Shown in pieces: positions 11,499 to 24,595 of a stretch of DNA of 64,000 nucleotides (position 1 is the stretch's first letter; every line of letters begins with the position of its first letter). The position numbers and the translations under genes are program-made. The notes beneath the pieces were generated by a model. The model was not told where the DNA came from, did no database searches, and worked only from the letters and a program-made list of their open reading frames with translations. The DNA is from Tilletiopsis washingtonensis (Eukaryota; Basidiomycota; Exobasidiomycetes; Entylomatales), in contig NW_020311998.1 in the NCBI RefSeq assembly GCF_003144115.1, positions 371,669 to 435,668 on the forward strand. Direction: 5' to 3'.

Positions 11499-13361
11499 CT
11501 ACGCCTCGCTGATGCCAATGCGGTCGCCCACGCGCACCATCGTCTCGACCTGAAGAGCAAGGCCTCTCAGCGAGATCAAAGACGCTCAGGCAGCGAGGCA
11601 TCTACTCACGCCAGCGAGCGAGTTGGCGCGCAGGTCTGCGTCCCAGGTGACCTTGGCCGCGGGCGGGAAGACGGCGATGCAGGTCGAGCCGCTAGATGCG
11701 AAGTCAGGGGGTCAGCACAGCTTGGCCGGAGGAGCCGCTCGCACGCCGCGCGGAGAGCATGCCGCGGGGGCACGGACATGCCTCCGCCCCGTGTTCGCCG
11801 TGACTGCCACCGTGGCCGCTCACCCGTATGCAAACCAGCCAGCCTCCTCGCCGCGCGCCACGCTCGAGCCCTGGCTCGCCTTGCTCCAGCCGATCGAGCC
11901 CACGAGCAGCGCGCCAATGGCGACGAACGCCACGGGCACGTCGACGCCGGCACGGGGCGTCCAGGTCAAGTTGAGCACGTCGCGTCTGCGAGAGGCATCA
12001 GTGACGGGCAACAAGTGGTCGGGGCCGCCAGCACCGACCGGTTGCCTGCGAGAGGTAGTCAGTTGTGCGCCACCTGACACATCCACAACACGCACATGTG
12101 AACACATCAAAGTCTGCGTTCACGGCTTGTGCTGTGGCGCCAGTCAGCATCGGGCAGAGGCTGCGTCGCAAGGTACGCACGATTGACCGTGTCTGCGGCA
12201 CGACTGCGTAAGCAGCGATCTCTCCTATGCACATCACAGCACTCACAGTACTCTCCGGCCTCGTGGCGCGTCGGTCCGCAGACGGCGGGTCCCACGGGAT
12301 GGTGGAAGCGGTGGCTGGACGGGCATCAGCACTGCTCCGATATGCTGTCCTGCCACGCTCACTAGTCTGCCGGTGCGAGTCTGAAGATGGCCAGCGAGCT
12401 GCCGGGCGGAAAGCAGCGGTCCGCCAGGCTGGTGTCGCCAAGCAGGTGCCGGATGCTGAAGTGCTTGCCCTTGATCCACACGCGCGTCGCCGCCTCGACG
12501 TCGTCGAACACCGTCAGCCGGCAGTCTGCCGCGCTCGACACGACGGCTGCGTTGCCCTGCTCGGCCAGTGGACGCGCGTCGGGACGGATCTTGCGGAAGA
12601 AGAACTCATTCATCGACGGGTACTTGATCGGGTCGGGCTCGAGCAGCTCGCTCGTGTCGATCTGGTACGTTTCGATGAAGCTCTTGATGTGCTCCAGCAC
12701 CTAATACTGGATCTCAGCCGGAGCGAGTCAGGCGTGGGCGACGGCACACTCACGGCGGCAGGATCGCTGGCGTCGTCGTACAGCTTGCCCTGCTTGATGC
12801 TCATCTTCTCGAGCACATCCTCCACGCTCGAGTAGCGCAGCAGACTCGTCTTCTTCGAGCTGAAGAAGAGCAGGCTGGGAGAAGCGCGTCAGCTAGCAGT
12901 CAGCCTCGCCTCACGAGCCAGACGAACTGCATGCCGATCCGAACAGCCACGGGCATCGACTCAAAGATGCGCTGCTCCGAGCCTCGGATCGCGGTGTAGT
13001 TGCCGAGATGATGGTCAGCGAAGAGATCGTCGAGGCGGGACTGCGAGAGCCCCTCCACTGCGGCGACCTGGAGACAGGTCAGATGCGTGCAGTGCGGCAG
13101 CGCAGCGATGCTGACCTTGCTCCACCAGTGATGATGGTGCTGCTTGGCAACCGGCGCCGGTGTGTACGGGTTGCCGGCCGCGCTCATGCCGAGCCGCTCG
13201 TCTGATACAAGTCAATATACGGCCTTGAGTCATGACAATGTGCTGCGCTCACCGTCGCCATGGTGCTTGCCCTTTGCGGTGTTGCTGACGAGCGCCTCGA
13301 GGGCCGCGACGATGCCCTCATGCTCGCCCGTGCGCGGCGAGTGCGCCGCCGTGTCCGCCAT
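11499..13361 (-). CDS. Phosphatidylserine decarboxylase proenzyme, GGST type
   Basis: Makes phosphatidylethanolamine from phosphatidylserine. The proenzyme self-cleaves to a pyruvoyl enzyme. About 430 residues in many small exons, starting MADTAAHSPRTGEHEG at 13361. Diagnostic pieces in order are SSVEDVLEKMSIKQGKLYDD, YPSMNEFFFRKIRPDARPL, CRLTVFDDVEAATRVWIKGK, the His-bearing YHRFHHPVGPAVCG, then LLVGSIGWSKA, and FAYGGSTCIAVFPP near the C-terminus. The cleavage motif is GGST, as in yeast Psd2, not LGST as in mitochondrial Psd1. No mitochondrial presequence and no C2 domain are visible, so it looks like a short, non-mitochondrial Psd2-like enzyme (endosome, Golgi or ER is inference). An intron falls just before the GST of the cleavage site. 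It ends in GISEA and a TAG at 11499-11501. It is divergent from the dihydrolipoamide dehydrogenase gene. Confidence 0.92.
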
Positions 13362-15833
<2,472 letters not shown>

Positions 15834-16290
15834 GCGCGAGAGGGCGGGCGCCGCATGTCACGTCAATGATCATTTGCTAGAGTAGCCGGTCGGCGCGAGT
15901 GTGCTATGGGTCTGGCTGCGCGACTGATGCCCAGATGTCAGCTCCGAGATCGCGCTTCGAGCTGTCAGGCCTTTGCTCGCGTGACTCTCGAGCGAAACGC
16001 GGCAGTGGCGCTCGAGCTGTGCACGGCCATGCTCTACGTGTCAATAACTGCACCTCGATCTGCCTGTGAAGCCAGCTGCATTCGAGCGCATGGACCGAGC
16101 CGAAGGAGGGGCAGCCAGCGAGGCGAGCAGCAGAGGCGCGGCTTGCTCCCACGCGCCGAAAAAGCGTGGCTTGATGATGCGCTCATCCTGCAGGGCGGAG
16201 CGAGATGCGCCTCCTGTTGCAGGGTCCGCTGCCCGGCGCCGACTAATTTCGCACCTCTCTTCCTCTCAGACCACCACCTCCTCACTCACC
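15834..16290. promoter_or_regulatory. Intergenic: LPD1 3' flank and phosphatase promoter
   Basis: A 457-base gap between two plus-strand genes. No gene is seen. The last ~50 bases before the phosphatase ATG are pyrimidine-rich (cctctcttcctctcag), typical of a fungal start-site region. There is no clear TATA box. Confidence 0.4.
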
Positions 16291-18413
16291 ATGCGTCTCT
16301 GCTCCGCCGCTCTGCTCGCCGCAGCGGCCCTCACGGCCGGCGTGCCCGGCGTTGCGCCGTCGCCGCTGCGCCAGCAGGTGCTGCAGGCGCCGCCGATGCA
16401 CGGCGTCAAGTTCAACCCGCTCGAGCACATGAGCGGCATCGCGCCCTGTGAGTGCCGGGAGCGGGTGTTGGAGCGGGAAGATAATTTTACATGTGGCGGA
16501 GAGGGCGGCAGACGCTGCAGCCAGGCGGAGACGGCCGCATCTCGCAGCACACGGCCATGTGGAGGATCCGGGCCGGCACGAGAGAGGCCCCCACATTTCC
16601 GTCGTGATGCTTCACAGGTGTGCCCAGAGGCTGCACAGCTGCTCACACAGCACCCGCAGACCACGATGCGCCCGGCGCCAACATCAGCCCGCCGAAGGGC
16701 TGCCGCTCGCTCGCCATGGCGCTGCTCATCCGGCACAGCAGCATTGTGGCCAACGACGATGAGTGGGAGGACTACATGGAGCCGTTCGTGCAGCGCCTCG
16801 ATGCACACCGGGCCGCCGGCGCCGCCCTGCCCGAGAGTGGGCGCCTGGCGTTCCTGCGCGAGTGGCAGAGCCCCATCAACAATGACAACCTGGAGCAGCT
16901 GACGCAGCCGGGCGCGCACGACGCCACAGTGCAGGGCCGCCGCCTGCGCAAGCTGCACCCGCACCTCTTCCCGCCGATGGAGCTCGGCCGCCCCGGCGGC
17001 AAGGAGGCGCTGGCCGGCAAGGTCAAGACGCCGTTCAAGGTCTGGACGGCCTCGTCAGAGCGCGACATCGAGACATCCAAAGCGTGGATCCGTGGCGCGT
17101 TCCCAGAGTGGCAGCGCGGAGACGATGGCGAGGGCGACGGCAAGGTGAGCCGGCCGTTCGTGGCGCTTCAGACTGCAAGCTGACATGCTGTGTCAAGTTC
17201 CTCACGCTCGTGAAGGTTCCAAACAAGGTGCGTCGGCTTTGTTCCCCTTTCCCTCGTCACACGCTGACACGTGCTGCAGAACCCTGACTGGGGCGCGAGT
17301 CTCACGCCGCACAAGGTCTGCAAGGGCTTCAGCAAGGAGCCTGGAAAGCCCGAGGCGCAGCAGTGGCTCGAGACGTTCGGCCCGCGGCCGCTGGCGGCGC
17401 TGCGTGACATGGCGCCCGAGTTCCCCTGGGAGCTCAACGATGTGATTGCGCTGGCGATGCTCTGCGGATACGAGTCGGTCATCAAGGGCGTCGGCAAGAC
17501 GGAGTTCTGCAGCGTGCTGCAGCCCGACGACTTCCGCGACTTTGGCGTGAGTGTAGCGGAGATGGACGCTGAGCTTCGAAGCTGACCGCGAGCTTGCAGT
17601 ACTGGAACGACATCGTGAGCAGGCTGAGAGCGTGAAAGCGACGTGAGGCTGACCTCTGCCGCAGAAATATCACCACTTCGTTGGCTACAAGAGCCCGATG
17701 GCGCCGTACCTCGGCATGCCATGTGAGCGGCGCAACTGACCCGTTTCTCAATGCGAGACTGACACCTCATCTTGCTAGGGCTCAACACCAGCCTGCACAA
17801 CCTCGAGGCCGCGACCACTGGCAAGCACCCGCACCTGCAGAGCGGCGACGAGCCGGCGCCGATCCCGCCGAACGCGACGCACACGCAGTTCCTGCTGCCG
17901 TACTTCACTCATCGCGGTGCGTGCGCTTCTCCTTTCTACCCTCTGTGCATCGCTGACTCGCTGGTACAGAGGAGCCGCCGGTGGTGATCACCGCGCTGGG
18001 CCTGATGAACCAGACGGCGCAGTACGACCTGCCGCTGGACCACAACCCGGCCGACCGCGTGTGGAAGACGAGCCACGTGCTGCCCTTCCTGGGCCACGTC
18101 GGCATCGAACGTCTGACGTGCGATGCCGGCTCCGAGGGCTCGGACTACATCCGCGTCGTCATCAATGGTCAGTCGTCTCCTCATTGTCGTTGCTGCCGCA
18201 GCTGACACGCATGGCATACAGGCGCCGTGCAGCACCTCGAGCACTGCCAGAGTGGCCCGGGCAAGAGCTGCCCGATGGAGCAATACAAGGCGTTCGTCGC
18301 AGAGAGGATGGAGCAGGTGAGCGTCTCCTCTGTATGCAGCCAGACCCCGAGCTGACGTGCGGGTCGATCAGTACGGAGACATCGAGGGCGCGTGCGGCGG
18401 CATCAAGACCTGA
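16291..18413 (+). CDS. Secreted histidine acid phosphatase family protein
   Basis: A branch-2 histidine phosphatase (the phytase/acid phosphatase superfamily) of roughly 480 residues in about nine exons. The N-terminus MRLCSAALLAAAALTAGVPG is a signal peptide, so the product should be secreted. The RH motif is AMALLIRHSSIVANDDEW. A conserved arginine follows in WTASSERDIETSKAW and a cysteine-flanked LTPHKVCKGF. Later come YHHFVGYKSPMAPYLGMPW, the proton-donor region LLPYFTHREEPPVV and a C-terminus with several cysteines (CQSGPGKSCPMEQYK, ACGGIKT). Classical members read RHGxRxP at the active site; this one reads RHSS and lacks the following R-x-P. It therefore belongs to a divergent fungal subgroup whose substrate I cannot name. 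The His, the two arginines and the second His are retained, so activity is plausible. Intron 1 (about 16450-16618) is longer than the rest. Confidence 0.85.
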
Positions 18414-18720
18414 GCGAGCCTCGGCGCGAGTCGTCCCGGCCACGCAGCACTAGATGATAGAGCAAGCAAATAGACAAATATCAGAGTGAACAGCTGGCAC
18501 CAGTTGCCGCATCGCTGTGTGCGCATCGAGTGTCCGGTGTGTCGGGCGAGGTGGTTGAGCAAAGCGTGGGAGCAGCACGCAAAAAATTGGCCGGCGCCGC
18601 ACGTCTGGATCTCGTGCGGGAGGCGCATGCCACTCTTCGAGCGCTGCTGACAGCGACGACGCTCTCGTCCTTCCTGCCACCATCACTCCTTTCCGGCGCC
18701 GCACATCTCTCCACGCGGCC
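18414..18720. promoter_or_regulatory. Intergenic: phosphatase 3' flank and SUV3 promoter
   Basis: A 307-base gap between two plus-strand genes. It begins AT-rich (gatagagcaagcaaatagacaaatatc at 18454-18481, in part), fitting a poly(A) region for the phosphatase. The rest precedes the SUV3 start. No gene is seen. Confidence 0.4.
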
Positions 18721-21647
18721 ATGTCCGCACATCCCGCCCTTTCCGCCGTCGCGCGGCGCGCAGCGCAGCGCGCGGCCGTGCGCCCGCCACTGCCCGCCTC
18801 GCCGCTGCTCCACCTCAGCGCCGCACCCGCCGCACACGAGAGCGCAGCACATGCCGGTCCGTCGCGGGTGTCGCAACAAGCAGCCAGACGCCAGCTGCAC
18901 AGCAGTGCATTCGCGGCATCTCCTCTGGCCACGCCGCTGCGGGCCGTCCAGCTGCGCCATGCCGTGCTGAGCTGCGAGGCCAGCTCGAGCGCCAGCCGCG
19001 CGATGCACACCTCGGCGGCCTGCGCCTTCCAGAGCAGCAGCAGCCGCTCGCGAGACAGCAGATCCCAGCGCGGCGGCAGCTCCGATCGCGGCGCTCGCGG
19101 CGGTGCTCGCGGCGGCGGGCGTGGCGGACGCGGTGGCAGAGCGCCAGGAGCGTATTTTGCACGCCCCTCGGCGGCGCCGGCGTTCGGACCCACGTCGAAG
19201 ATCACGCCCGAGAAGGCCGCACAGGAGGCGCTGGACCAGATCACCGACATGCGCAAAGACACGGCGCTGCGACACATGTTCGTTGCGCTTGGTCTGCGTG
19301 GCGAAGGACCGCGGGCACTCGTTGCTGACGAGGCGGTGACCGAAGATGGCGACGCCGAGATCGTCGGGCTGCTCATCGATCGGTGGGCGGAGGAGGTGCA
19401 GCCCTTGATCCGCAAGGCGCTCGCCTTGCACCTGGAGGGCGACTTGGAGGCACAAGAAGGCTGGTCCATCGCCGAGCTGCAGGCAGCACACACTGCCGAG
19501 GCGGAGCAAGGCATTGCGCGCATAGCCAATGCCTCGCTCGTGCAGCACCTCATTGCACAGCTCAATGCGCTTGCCACATCCGGCCAGGCAGAGATCGCCG
19601 CATCTGCTCGCGCGGTCGCACAACAGCTGGCCGAGGTGACGAGGCTGATGGACCTGCGGAACCCGGCGCTCGACTACCCGACTGCGCGCTCGCTCACTCG
19701 TCACATCCACCTGCACGTCGGGCCGACGAACAGTGGCAAGACGTATGGCGCGCTCGTGGCCCTGTGCAAGGCGCGCAACGGCATCTACGCTGGTCCGCTG
19801 CGTCTGTTGGCGCACGAGGTGTGGGAGCGCATCAATGCCGGCGCCGTCTCTGCCGACATTGCGCCTCGCGCCTGCAGCTTGCTCACGGGCGAAGAGCGGC
19901 AGCTGCAGCTCGCGTGCGGCCTCACCGCATGCACTGTCGAGATGCTGGCCACCAACATCTCGTACGACATTGCCGTCGTGGACGAGATCCAGATGATTGC
20001 GGACAAGGACCGCGGCTACGCCTGGACTCAGGCGGTGCTCGGTCTGGCGGCCAAGGAGCTGCATCTGTGCGGCGAAGCCAGCGTCGTGCCGCTCATCCGC
20101 CGCATGGCTGAGGCGTGCGGCGATGTGGTGCACGTGCACGAGTACAAGCGCCTGACGCCGCTCGTGGTCGAGGAAAAGACGCTCGGCGGCATCCGCAACG
20201 TCCGCCCTGGCGACTGCGTAGTCAGCTTCAGCCGCTCGGGCATCTTCAAGCTCAAGGAGAAGATCGAAGAGGCAACGGGCCTCAAGTGCGCGCTTGCGTA
20301 CGGCGCACTGCCGCCAGAGACGAAGAGCGAGCAGGCCAAGATGTTCAACGATCCGCAGAGCGGCGTGGATGTGATGGTGGCGAGCGATGCCATCGGCATG
20401 GGCCTGAATCTGTGCGTATGCCGACCTTCACGTCCATCGCTGCAGAGCTGACTCCTACAGCGGCCCACAGAAAAATTAAGCGCGTCGTCTTCGAGTCGCT
20501 CCACAAGTGGAACGGAAAGGAGCAAGTCTTCATGTCCGCCTCGCAGATCAAGCAAATCGCCGGACGTGCCGGGCGCTACGGCACAGGCAAGGCGGGAGAG
20601 GCGGCAGACGCCAACCGCGGCAGCGTCACGACGATGGATCCCCAAGATCTGCCGGTTCTGCGCCAGGCACTCGAGTCGCCGCTGGTGCCCATCGAGCAGG
20701 CTGCGCTTCAGCCGCGTCCAGAGGCGATGCCGGAGCTCGGCACGCTGATGAGTGCGAGCTCGTACAAGCCAGTCGACGACAAGCCGAAGCCAGCGAGCAA
20801 GCAGCGCAAGCAGGATGAGGCCGACGACGCGGCTGCCGAGGAGGAAGCCGGCGAGACGCAGGTCGAGCCTGTCAGCGCAACGCTCGACTACGGCAAAGCG
20901 CCGACCCTGAGCGCAGTGCTGGAGGCCACACAAGCAATCACGCGCGTGGACCACCGCTCGTACTTCCTGAGCCAGTTCAACCAGGCCGCGCAGATCTCGC
21001 CGCTTGTTGAGGCCGCAGCGCGGCAAGCGCACCTGCCCTTCTCCGAGCGCCAGAAGTTCTCTAATGCGCCGGTCAACACGCGCGACGAGCGCGTGACGGC
21101 GTCGATGTACAACGCCGTGCGTGCGTATGCGCGCGGCGAGCTCGTGCGCTTCGAAGAGGTGGTGAGGGACCTGGGCATGCTCGAGGCGCTCGAGGAGATC
21201 GAGCAGGTGCGGCGCGGCGCCGAGGAGCGCAAGGCGCAGGCCGTGGCGCGCGGCACGCCGATCAGCAAGCTCAAGAGCCTGGCGAGCTACGCCAGCGCCG
21301 ACGACATCAACATCAACACGCTCATGCTGCTCGAGAGCCTGCATCGCACGCTCTGCCTCTACCTCTGGCTCTCGTTCCGCTTCCCGCTGGCCTTCTGCCA
21401 CCACCATGCCGTCGAGGACTACAAGCTGCGCGACGAGGAGGCCATCCAGTTCTGCCTCGAGACGATCCGCGACGGCCGGGCACGCCGCATGCAGGCGCGC
21501 GAGTTTGACCGTGCCGCAGAGCGCGGCTACCGAGGGAGCACGGGCGGCGCTCGGCGCGGTGATGATCAGGCCAACGCTGCGAAGTGGGCCCTTGGCTCGT
21601 CGACCTCTTCCCAGCACCACGCACGGCAGTATGCATCGTCGCCCTAA
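18721..21647 (+). CDS. SUV3: Mitochondrial ATP-dependent RNA helicase SUV3
   Basis: Helicase subunit of the mitochondrial RNA degradosome, acting with the Dss1-type exoribonuclease in fungi. The product is 955 residues from two exons, with one 59-nt intron at 20412-20470. The start MSAHPALSAVARRAAQRAAV opens a long Arg/Ala/Ser presequence, followed at about residues 112-145 by an RG-rich tract (SRSQRGGSSDRGARGGARG). The helicase core has Walker A HVGPTNSGKTYGAL, motif Ia GPLRLLAHEVW, the DEIQ Walker B in YDIAVVDEIQMI, GEASVVPL, VSFSRSGIF, VMVASDAIGMGLNL and the motif VI QIAGRAGRYG. The SUV3 C-terminal helical region follows and the tail is again low complexity. All helicase motifs are intact. 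It converges with the CUE-domain gene, with 46 bases between stop codons. Confidence 0.95.
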
Positions 21648-21693
21648 GCCGGCATTCACCCTTCACACAATCGCATGTCATGCTTCATTTTGT

Positions 21694-23666
21694 CTAAGAC
21701 GGCGCGGCACCGCGCGCTGCCTTGCGATCATGGCCGCGTGACCATGCCGAGCCTGCCTTCTCCTTCGCTTTCCGTGCCCGGTCGTTGCCACTGTGCCCGC
21801 CGCCTCTGCCGCCACTGGGTGCTCCTCCGCGCCCTCCACCACTACCGCCCCCTCCGCCGCCGCGCCCGCCGCCGCCTCCGCGTCCACCCCCGCGTGGCAG
21901 ACGGCCTCCGCGTCCGCGGTCGGGCCCGAAGCGTGGCGTGCCGTCGTCTTCGTCCGTGCCGGACGGCGATGCAGCGCGTGCGGGCTGAGGCGCAGCAGAC
22001 ATGGCGAGGCGCGAGAGAATCGCATCGCGCTTCGGCTGCGACAGGCGAGTGTGTCAGCCCTCCGCAACTGCGGAGACGACGCCGCGTGGCGCCAACTCAC
22101 GTTGCGCTCAAACACGACCGCCCAATCCTCCACCAGCGCGTTGTCCCAGCCGCTGCCCAGCTGCGCCAGCATGTCCTTGCGCACAGCACTCTTGCGCGCG
22201 CGCTCGTCGCGCGCAAAGGCGCCCGCGCCGTTGACGAGCCAGGCGCGCCGCAGAATCTCCTCGACGCGGGCGCGCGGATCAGGCGTCGCGGCACGACTGG
22301 CCGCAGTGCTGCCAGGGCGCGTGCCGGGCGCTGAGCGCAAGGCGCCGTCTTCGTCGTCGCTGACGTCCTCGGCGCCCGCTGCGTAGCTGCGTGCATCGCC
22401 GCGTGGCCCGACGAGCGTGGAGATGCCGTGCCGCCGATCCTGCGGCGCCTCGACCTCCAGCTCCTCCTCGAAGCCGACGTCGAGCTCGCGGCCGAGGTCG
22501 TCCTCGTCGTCACTCTCAGGCGCCTCAGCGCGCGCCAGTGTGAGCCGCTTGAGCTCAGAGGAGAGGCCTTCGTCGTTGCTGCTGCGCTGTCCGGCCCAGC
22601 GGAGACGAGCGGGGTCGAAGTTGAAGCGCGCACGGTTGGCGGAGGCGCCTTCGTCGACGGCCGGCGCTGGGGCAGGAGCTACGGGCGCTGGCGGAGACGG
22701 CGGCGGCAGATCCTGTGCTGGAGGCTCGTCGTCGCCCTCGTCGAGCAGCATCGACGTGAGCTCCTCGATGCCCTTGCCTGCGTAGCGCGGCGCAGCGAGC
22801 CGCATGCGCAGTGGCTCGCGCTGCAGATGCGGCAGCAGCGAGGTGAGGGCGTCGAGTGTCTCCTCGCTCGGCCCAGCTGCTGCTGCAGCAGCGCTGCTCT
22901 GAGCAGAGGAGCGCACGGCCTGCAGCGTCTCCTTCCATGCCTCGGGCCGTGCGCCTGCTTTACAGGCCTTGGCGAGCTCGCCGCTCGGCGCAGCACCGCC
23001 CGCAGCGCGCAGATCCGCTGCTGCATCGAGGAGATGAGCCTGGGCGCGCACTCCGGCGCCTGACGTGCCCTTGGCAGCAGTGTATGCCTGCTCGAGCAGC
23101 GGTGCCAGCGTCGAAGCATGACCCTCGAGCGACGGCAGTGGCAGTGCGGCACAGAGTGCCGCCACGACGTGGGCTGCGCGTGCGATGTGTGTGGGGCGTT
23201 CGTGCGCTGCCTCAGCGAGTGCAGCCTGCAGTGCATGTGCAGCGGCGTCGAGCAGCTCGTCGGCCTCCCGTACCTCGACGGAGTGGCGCAGCAGGCGGCG
23301 CAGCAGCGGCCGGCGCACCGAGCCATGCGCGGCGACGACGAGTGCGAGCAGCGGCGGCGTGCCGGGCAGCAGCGCGCGCACGAGGCTCGGGTCGCCCTGC
23401 GTCTGCGTGCGTCGCAGCAGCGCCACGAGCGGCTGCACTGCGGCGGTGTGCTGTGTGGCCAGTGCGGCGTCGGCGAGCAGCGCGTGCGTGGCCAGGGCGC
23501 CGAGGGCCTGGTGCAGCGTGGCCGCGAGGCGCGCGTGGCCGACGAGGTGCGGCAGCGCGGCGGGCGCCAGCGAGGCGATGGCACGCACGGCCGCGGCGGC
23601 GGCGGCGGCGTCGGCGTGCGGCGCTGCGGCGCTACTGCCTGCGCCGTTGCTGCTGCTGCTGTTCAT
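21694..23666 (-). CDS. CUE-domain protein, probable RQT/ASCC2-like (Cue3) component
   Basis: A 635-residue protein if it starts MNSSSSNGAGSS at 23666; an in-frame ATG lies 69 bases upstream at 23735. One 65-nt intron (22036-22100). The first ~320 residues are Ala/Leu-rich helices without clear family motifs. Near residue 295 a CUE-like stretch reads LDALTSLLPHLQREPLRMRL then YAGKGIEELTSMLLDEGDDE, fitting a ubiquitin-binding three-helix CUE fold. Next is an acidic linker with RARFNFDPARLRWAG, a segment RRAWLVNGAGAFARDERARK and the splice-joined FERNPKRDAILSRL. The C-terminal ~90 residues are an RGG tail. CUE plus this C-terminal segment resembles the Cue3/Rqt3 and ASCC2 group, which binds ubiquitinated collided ribosomes. 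That placement is an inference from layout, not from a clear signature. Confidence 0.75.
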
Positions 23667-24595
23667 CGAGGGTGGTAGTGTGCGGGATGAGCGTCGCGGC
23701 TGCGTCAGCGTGGAGGAGCATCGCCGCTGCTCCACCTGATGCTTCGCGCCCGGCGCACTCGGCCGCCGAACGCCGTGCGCCCGCCGGATGCGCGCGCTCG
23801 CTGCTGCACGTGCCGGCCAGCGCTGACAACACCGCGGCGCGCCAAGGGCTTCCCGCCGCCTCGCCCGGCGGCGCGCGCGCTATCTGCTAAATCGAATGGT
23901 CGGCGGCCGAGCATCGCCCGGCAGCGAGCGCAGCTGCGGCCTTGCCTGCACGGGTTTGCCTTCACTTGCCGACCTAGACTGCCAAGCTTGAGCTGGGGTC
24001 CACTCCCTGCGGCCCAGCAAGCAGCGAGGAGCGGGTTTGGGCTTCGGCTGGGTCAGCAGTACCCGACGATGTCGCTCCGCGGCGCGCGTCATGCAGCTCC
24101 GCCTCATGCGCCGCGCCGGGCGCGGCGCGAGCAGCGAGCAGCAAGCGCGGCCGCGCGCGCGACCTTCGCTCTCGCCGCCGTCTCCACCTGCCTCTGCTGC
24201 TCCCGCCTCCGTGTCTCGCCTCCAGTCGTGCTGCCAGCGCGCCCGTCTCTCTCGCCGCCTCTGCGGTCTCGCACTTCCGTGTGCAGCAGTCTGTCCTCGT
24301 TGCGGCCGGCGCCGTCTCTTCGGGTCCGGGACAAGCGGCGCTCGTCTGACCCTGTTGGTCCCACGCATACACTCAGCAGTCACTGCACGATAGAGCCACG
24401 CCGTCCCAGCAGCACCTCGCAGTCGTCTCCCCGAGTCTCCTCGCTCCAGCACCTCCTCGTACGCGCTTCTCCCTGTCGCCGGTCGCCGGCCGCCTGCATT
24501 CTAGACGCTGCACCGCGCTCGCATAGAGGCTCCTCGCATCGCTCACCGCCAGCGCGCCCGTGCAGCACGCAGCTGCACGCGCCTCGTCTGGCCGC
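23667..24595. promoter_or_regulatory. Divergent promoter region, CUE protein / mitochondrial carrier
   Basis: The largest head-to-head gap (929 bases) apart from the 36-38 kb region. Open frames are Arg/Ser/Ala-rich with no family resemblance. The stretch next to 24595 is C/T-rich. No TATA box, tRNA or repeat is seen. Confidence 0.4.

Noticed and set aside
13120-13165. His4 patch (KQHHHHWW) in the PS decarboxylase as a metal site
   Set aside because: A lone His run in a disordered N-terminus is not enough to claim a site; it is left only as a descriptive note.
18481-20139. 552-codon minus-strand frame opposite SUV3
   Set aside because: It lies wholly antisense to conserved helicase motifs and reads as Arg/His-rich low-complexity sequence.
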